Source: Grifola frondosa
Lineage: Eukaryota; Basidiomycota; Agaricomycetes; Polyporales; Grifolaceae
NCBI GenBank assembly: GCA_001683735.1
Contig: LUGG01000007.1
Span: 496,001-560,000 of the forward strand
DNA length: 64,000 bases
Direction: 5' to 3'
Shown here: positions 59,795-64,000 of the stretch, piece by piece
Layout of the letters: each line of letters opens with the position of its first letter
Numbering within the stretch: the first letter of the stretch is position 1
Position numbers and translations under genes: made by a program
Notes under the pieces: model-generated
What the model saw: the letters and a program-made list of their open reading frames with translations, nothing else
Databases searched by the model: none
Told to the model about the DNA's origin: nothing

Positions 59795-60185
59795 TTACAA
59801 ACCGAACGCAAGCATCATCGATGCATTCGACGCCAATAAACCAGCGACAGCGGCCGTAGAGACGGCCGCACCGACACCAGCCGCATTAGAAGTTGCGCTC
59901 TCCAGGTCCGAAAAACTAGTCCTAGCAGTAGCAGTGGGCCCAGACGGCAGGTGAGCATGTCAGACTGAACCGCTACCCCTGACTAATTGCAGGCGTGGAC
60001 ATATTCTGCGAACAACGTTCATGTCAGACACCGGCCATTCGGATAGCAACTTGCCGTTCATAGCACTTTGAGCGTCGTACATGGTACAGGAGACTGGTGT
60101 CAGGGACCTGGGCGAGCTCGCACTTGAAGCAATTGGCGAGATCTGAGTCGACGTCGCTGGTGCAGAGGCAGCTGGCAGATGTGCA
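59795..60185 (-). pseudogene. Convergent paralogue of the GPI gene, copy A'
   Basis: Tail-to-tail with copy A. Its 5' part reads CTSDVDSDLANCFKCELAQV, clearly related to CTS-x-EQSS...C-x2-CEL of the + strand genes. Its 3' part encodes another GPI-type tail (AAGVGAAVSTAAVAGLLASN) ending in a stop at 59795-59797. Between them the intron donor is GCAAGT and the downstream exon has a TGA before the tail, so it looks disabled or has a splice I cannot see. No signal-peptide exon was found. Confidence 0.5.
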
Positions 60186-61035
60186 AGGCTACGGACTCGA
60201 TATGAATAATGTAGGTAAATCAGAATGGAAACTCGCGTACAACCCAGAGCACTGAAGGTGGACGTGCAGGTGGACTGGCCTAATCACGAGTGGTGCTGTG
60301 AGAATTATAACATGCAGCTCTGGATCACCTTACTGACTTCGGGGAGAATGTCACTGGGGTCGAGATTCGCAGCTCAATCTCAGTATGTCGAATGTGAGCA
60401 AAACCCTATGATCTTCCCAACAATGTTTAGCTGAAGCGTAAAGGTCCGCGGGCTATGGTCTATGGTCAAATCAAATCAAAAAAACTATTCAGGTTAGTTA
60501 TAGAGAATTTTACCCCGGTTGTAGTTGCAGGTTGACAGTTGATGTTATGTACCGGTTCTGCCAAGAGCATCTCATGAGTGCCTCAGGAAAGCTGTGTTGG
60601 TTTCTCATGTCGCATGTGAAGGGAAGGTCACCTTTCTCATTAACTGCCATTCTAGGAATGCTGTGGCCACTGCTCAGCGCCTGCTCGGAGGTGACCAAAC
60701 TTCATCGACCTCCGACTCTACTCCGCCTCTCCGCGAGCATCATTCAAATACTCTGTTTTTCATTAATCAGTGGCGTTCTCGATGCTTGGGAACATTGAAA
60801 ATGTTCGTGATTATTGGTTGCTCCTTGTGCTGAATACCGTGACTGATCATAAACCAAATACGAGCAGGATGATGCGCCCGCAAACTCAATCCAAGCTACC
60901 GACGGTTACTATCAATCCGGTTTGTATTGTGTATCCAGTGCCACTGAGGCTTAATAGCAATGCTGCTCTTCCGCTGTGACTTTCAACCCGCCTCGCTGAT
61001 CGAAGTGTTCGACATCTCTATCTTCATTTACCAAC

Positions 61036-61665
61036 ATGCACGCGTCCCCACCGCTCTTCTATCTTATTTTCAGCTGTTTTACACTTGCAGGTAATTGTTT
61101 TATGATCTACGCATCTGCTTTTGTTGAATCAGTCATAGCTTACGCCGGGATGTATGAGCCCACGAAGAGGCAGACCAACATCACTGAACTACTTTCTCCT
61201 CAGGTCAGTTCACATATTTATGCCGAATATTCGTAGACCTTATTGTCGGCAGTGTCAAACTCTGTGTGCTGCGTTGAACAACTTAAGTGTGCGTCATACA
61301 TTTATTTCTCTCGTTATATCAGTAACATCCCATCCTCAGTCATGCACCAGCGAGGAACAATCGAGCCTGTCTAATTGCGTAGAATGCGAGCTCAGTGCGG
61401 GTGGACAGTCCAACATCACGGCCGCATTGCTAAACGATTATGAGGGTTCGTGTCTACAGTTGCTCCTTCTGTAAATGCGAATCAGTAATCAATTATGATA
61501 GCATTTCAGGAGGGCTGCGCGGACTTGCTCGATACAACTCTTCCAGTTCCCACATCTACGACGCCTCCGGGGGCAAAGAACACCGCTGGCGTTAATGCAG
61601 CAGTTTCGATTATCACATGGGCACCAGTGTTAGTGATCTCGATGTTGCTTGTGAATAGTCTGTGA
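61036..61665 (+). CDS. Secreted GPI-anchored Cys-containing protein, copy B
   Basis: Exons: 61036-61203, 61340-61445, 61502-61665; 145 residues. Signal peptide MHASPPLFYLIFSCFTLAG, EPTKRQTNITELLSPQ, SCTSEEQSSLSNCVECELSA, an N-glycosylation site SNIT, Cys in FQEGCADLLD, one PTSTT stalk unit and the tail AAVSIITWAPVLVISMLLVN. Intron 1 (136 bp) is twice the length of that in copy A (70 bp) because of an extra ~65 bp. It keeps the same exon phases as A and C. Confidence 0.75.
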
Positions 61666-61991
61666 CGGTGCGGTTTCATTTACACCTTTTAAGTACATTT
61701 TGTATGCCTAATAGGTTCTTTTATGCTGATAGGGTCTGGGATCATTGTCGTTGTCTCTTTTCCCTGGAACGTGCGCCGATTAATTCAGGATCAGGACAAC
61801 AACTCGGTGTCTTGTATTTATACGTAGTGATTTGTTTTCTAATGAATACAGGAAACCCACCTCATGTGCAGCATCATATTGAGCAACCTAGAAATTCCTT
61901 ATTCTCCCCAAACAATATAGCATCCAAACGACAGACAGCATGCATAATCCCTATGGAGCTAGGCATAATGGAACGACGCTGTGGCACACAA

Positions 61992-62385
61992 TTACAAACC
62001 AAACGCAAGCATCATCGACGCGTTCGACGTCAATAAACCAGCGACAACGGCCGTAGAGACGGCCGCACCGACACCAGCAGCATTAGAAATTGCGCTCTCC
62101 AGGTCCGAAGAACTAGTCCCAGCAGTAGCAGTGGGCCCAGACGGCAGGTGAGCATGTCAGACTGAACCGCTACCCCCGACTGATTGCAGGCGTGGACATA
62201 TTCAGCGAACAATGTTCATGTCAGACACCGGCTATTCGGATAGCAACTTACCGTTCATAGCACTTTGAGTGTCATACAGGAGACTGGCGTCAGAGACCTG
62301 GGCGAGCTCGCACTTGAAGCAGTTGGCGAGATCTGAGTCGACGTCACTGGTGCAGAGGCAGGCTGACAGATGTGCAAGTCTACAG
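61992..62385 (-). pseudogene. Convergent paralogue of the GPI gene, copy B'
   Basis: Counterpart of A'. The Cys exon reads CTSDVDSDLANCFKCELAQV and ends at a good GTAAGT donor (near 62251). The next exon after a CAG acceptor reads GGSGSV then TGA, after which the same frame continues LPSGPTATAGTSSSDLESAI and a GPI-type tail to a stop at 61992-61994. The TGA is shared with A'. Either both are dead or an unusual splice skips it. Confidence 0.5.
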
Positions 62386-63224
62386 ATTCAATGTGAATAA
62401 TTTAGCTAAATCAGAATGGAAACTCGTGTACATTCAGAGCACTGAAGGTGGGCATGCAGGTAGACTGGCCTATTCACCTCTATTCATGAACGGTGCTGTG
62501 AGAATTATAACATGTAATTATCATCTTACTGACTTCGGGGAGAATGTCACTGGGGTCGAGATTTGCAGCTCATTTCTGGATCCTCAGTTCTCGAATGCGA
62601 GCAAAACTTTGCATGTTCGGATGGAGCGTAAAGGTCCGCGGGCTATGGTCTATAGTCCATCATAAGGAATCAAATCAAAAAAAAAACTATTCAGATTAGT
62701 TATAGAGAATTTTGCGCCGTTGTAGTTGCAGGTTGACAGTTGATGTTACGTACCGGCTATGCCACAAGAGCTGTAGGAGCATTTCATGAGTGCCTCAGGA
62801 AAGCTGTGTTGGTTGTCGCACACCTTTTTCATCGACTGCCATTCTGAAATCTAGGCGCTGCTCAGCGGTGCCTGCGATGTGACCAAACTTCATCGACCTC
62901 CGAATTTACTCCGCCTCTCCGCGAGCATCATTTAAATGCTGTGTTTTTCGTTGGTTGGTGGCGTTCTCGGTGCTTGGGAACGTTGGGAATGTTCGCGATT
63001 GTTGGTTGCTCCTTGTGCTGAATACCGTGATTGATCACAAACCGAATACGAGCAGGATGATGCGCCCGCAAACTCAATCCAAGCTACCGACGGTTACTAT
63101 CAATCCGGTTTGTATTGTGTATCCAGTGCCACTGAGGGCTTAATAGCAATGCTGCTCTTCCGCTGTGACTTTCAACCCGCCTCGCTGATCGAAGTGTTCG
63201 ACATCTCTATCTTCATTTACCAAC

Positions 63225-63857
63225 ATGCACGCGTCCCCACCGCTCTTCTATCTTATTTTCAGCTGTTTTACACTTGCAGGTAATTGTTTTATGATCTACG
63301 CATCTGCTTTTGTTGAATCAGTCATAGCTTACGCCGGGATGTATGAGCCCACGAAGAGGCAGACCAACATCACTGAACTACTTTCTCCTCAGGTCAGTTC
63401 ACATATTTATGCCGAATATTCGTAGACCTTATTGTCGGCAGTGTCAAACTCTGTGTGCTGCGTTGAACAACTTAAGTGTGCGTCATACATTTATTTCTCT
63501 CGTTATATCAGTAACATCCCATCCTCAGTCATGCACCAGCGAGGAACAATCAAGCCTGATTCATTGCGTACAATGCGAGCTTGATGCGGCTGGACAGTCC
63601 AACATCACAGCCGCATTGCAAAGCGATTACAGTGGTTCGTGTCTCCAGTTGCTCCCTCCGTAAATGCGGATCAGTAATCAATCATGATAGCATATCTGCA
63701 GTCCTGCGCGGCGGCCTTGCTCAGTACAACTCTTCCAGTTCCCACATCTACGACGCCTCCGGGGGCAAAGAACACCGCTGGCGTTGATGCAGCAGTTTCG
63801 ATTATCACATGGGCGCCAGCGTTAGTGATCTCGATGCTGCTTGTGAATAATCTGTGA
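63225..63857 (+). CDS. Secreted GPI-anchored Cys-containing protein, copy C
   Basis: Exons: 63225-63392, 63529-63634, 63691-63857; 146 residues. Exon 1 is identical in protein to copy B. Exon 2 reads SCTSEEQSSLIHCVQCELDA with SNIT; exon 3 has YLQSCAAALLS, one PTSTT stalk unit and AAVSIITWAPALVISMLLVN. Changes against B are concentrated in exon 2 and the start of exon 3, while exon 1, intron 1 and the tail hardly differ. Confidence 0.75.
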
Positions 63858-64000
63858 CGGTGCAGTTTCATTTACATCTTTGAGTACATTTTGTATGCCT
63901 AATAGGTTCTTTTACGCTGGTAGGGTCTGGGATCATTGACATGGCCTCTTTTCCCTGGAACATACACGATCACGTCGATTAATTCAGAATCAGGAGAGCA

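Larger units (their letters stand above)
58307..64000. repeat. Tandem array of three ~2.2-kb units (third cut by window)
   Basis: Using the shared word GCGTAAAGGTCCGCGGG as anchor, units start at about 58307, 60436 and 62626 (periods ~2129 and ~2190 bp). Each holds the same order: a ~550-bp promoter stretch (GTTGACAGTTGATGTTA near its start), a + strand GPI-protein gene and its 3' region; units 1 and 2 then have a convergent - strand paralogue. Units 2 and 3 are nearly identical through the gene's 5' half, while unit 1 differs more, so 2 and 3 arose from the latest duplication. The array continues past the right edge. Confidence 0.9.

Noticed and set aside
1..64000. tRNA or rRNA genes
   Set aside because: No convincing A-box plus GGTTCGANTCC B-box pair or rRNA core sequence was found; a weak GGTTCAAAT near 31365 lacks a tRNA fold.

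Overview
The window comes from a filamentous basidiomycete, most likely an Agaricomycete. Genes are compact and intron-rich (introns mostly 50-75 bp, donors of the GTNNGT type, YAG acceptors), the coding DNA is GC-rich, and several genes have typical basidiomycete versions (copper amine oxidase, D-xylulokinase, a Whi2-type BTB protein, a MED25-like vWA protein, LTO1, AlkB-like dioxygenase, SUMO, an F-box protein).

Layout. 1-6.5 kb: truncated GNAT acetyltransferase, F-box protein, and an eleven-exon copper amine oxidase whose splicing can be fully resolved. 7.14-27.0 kb: a ~20 kb AT-rich, strongly CpG-depleted island with no intact gene. It holds decayed repeats, three copies of a hAT-type MITE (one with a perfect 8-bp target duplication), a solo LTR with a perfect 5-bp target duplication, foldback-like inverted repeats with minisatellite arms, and a mutated protein kinase relic. 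27.2-39.8 kb: xylulokinase, AlkB-like dioxygenase, MED25-like protein, Whi2-like protein, LTO1. 40-45 kb: an F-box/LRR pseudogene, a degenerate tandem duplication and one unrecognised gene. 47-57.2 kb: a large acidic membrane protein, a DUF2470 membrane protein, an Ivy1-like BAR-type protein and SUMO. 57.6-64 kb: three tandem ~2.2 kb units, each with a small secreted, Cys-containing, apparently GPI-anchored protein gene on the + strand; the first two also show a convergent, damaged paralogue on the - strand. The array runs off the right edge.

The genes do not form one pathway; most are unrelated housekeeping or metabolic genes. The most interesting parts are the GPI-protein array (with an expanding PTSTV stalk repeat) and the structure of the AT-rich island. 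A technical point matters for every reader: nine otherwise normal genes carry fourteen apparent one-base deletions, thirteen of them in G/C runs and one in an A run. Because SUMO is among them, these look like assembly errors and not true gene loss.
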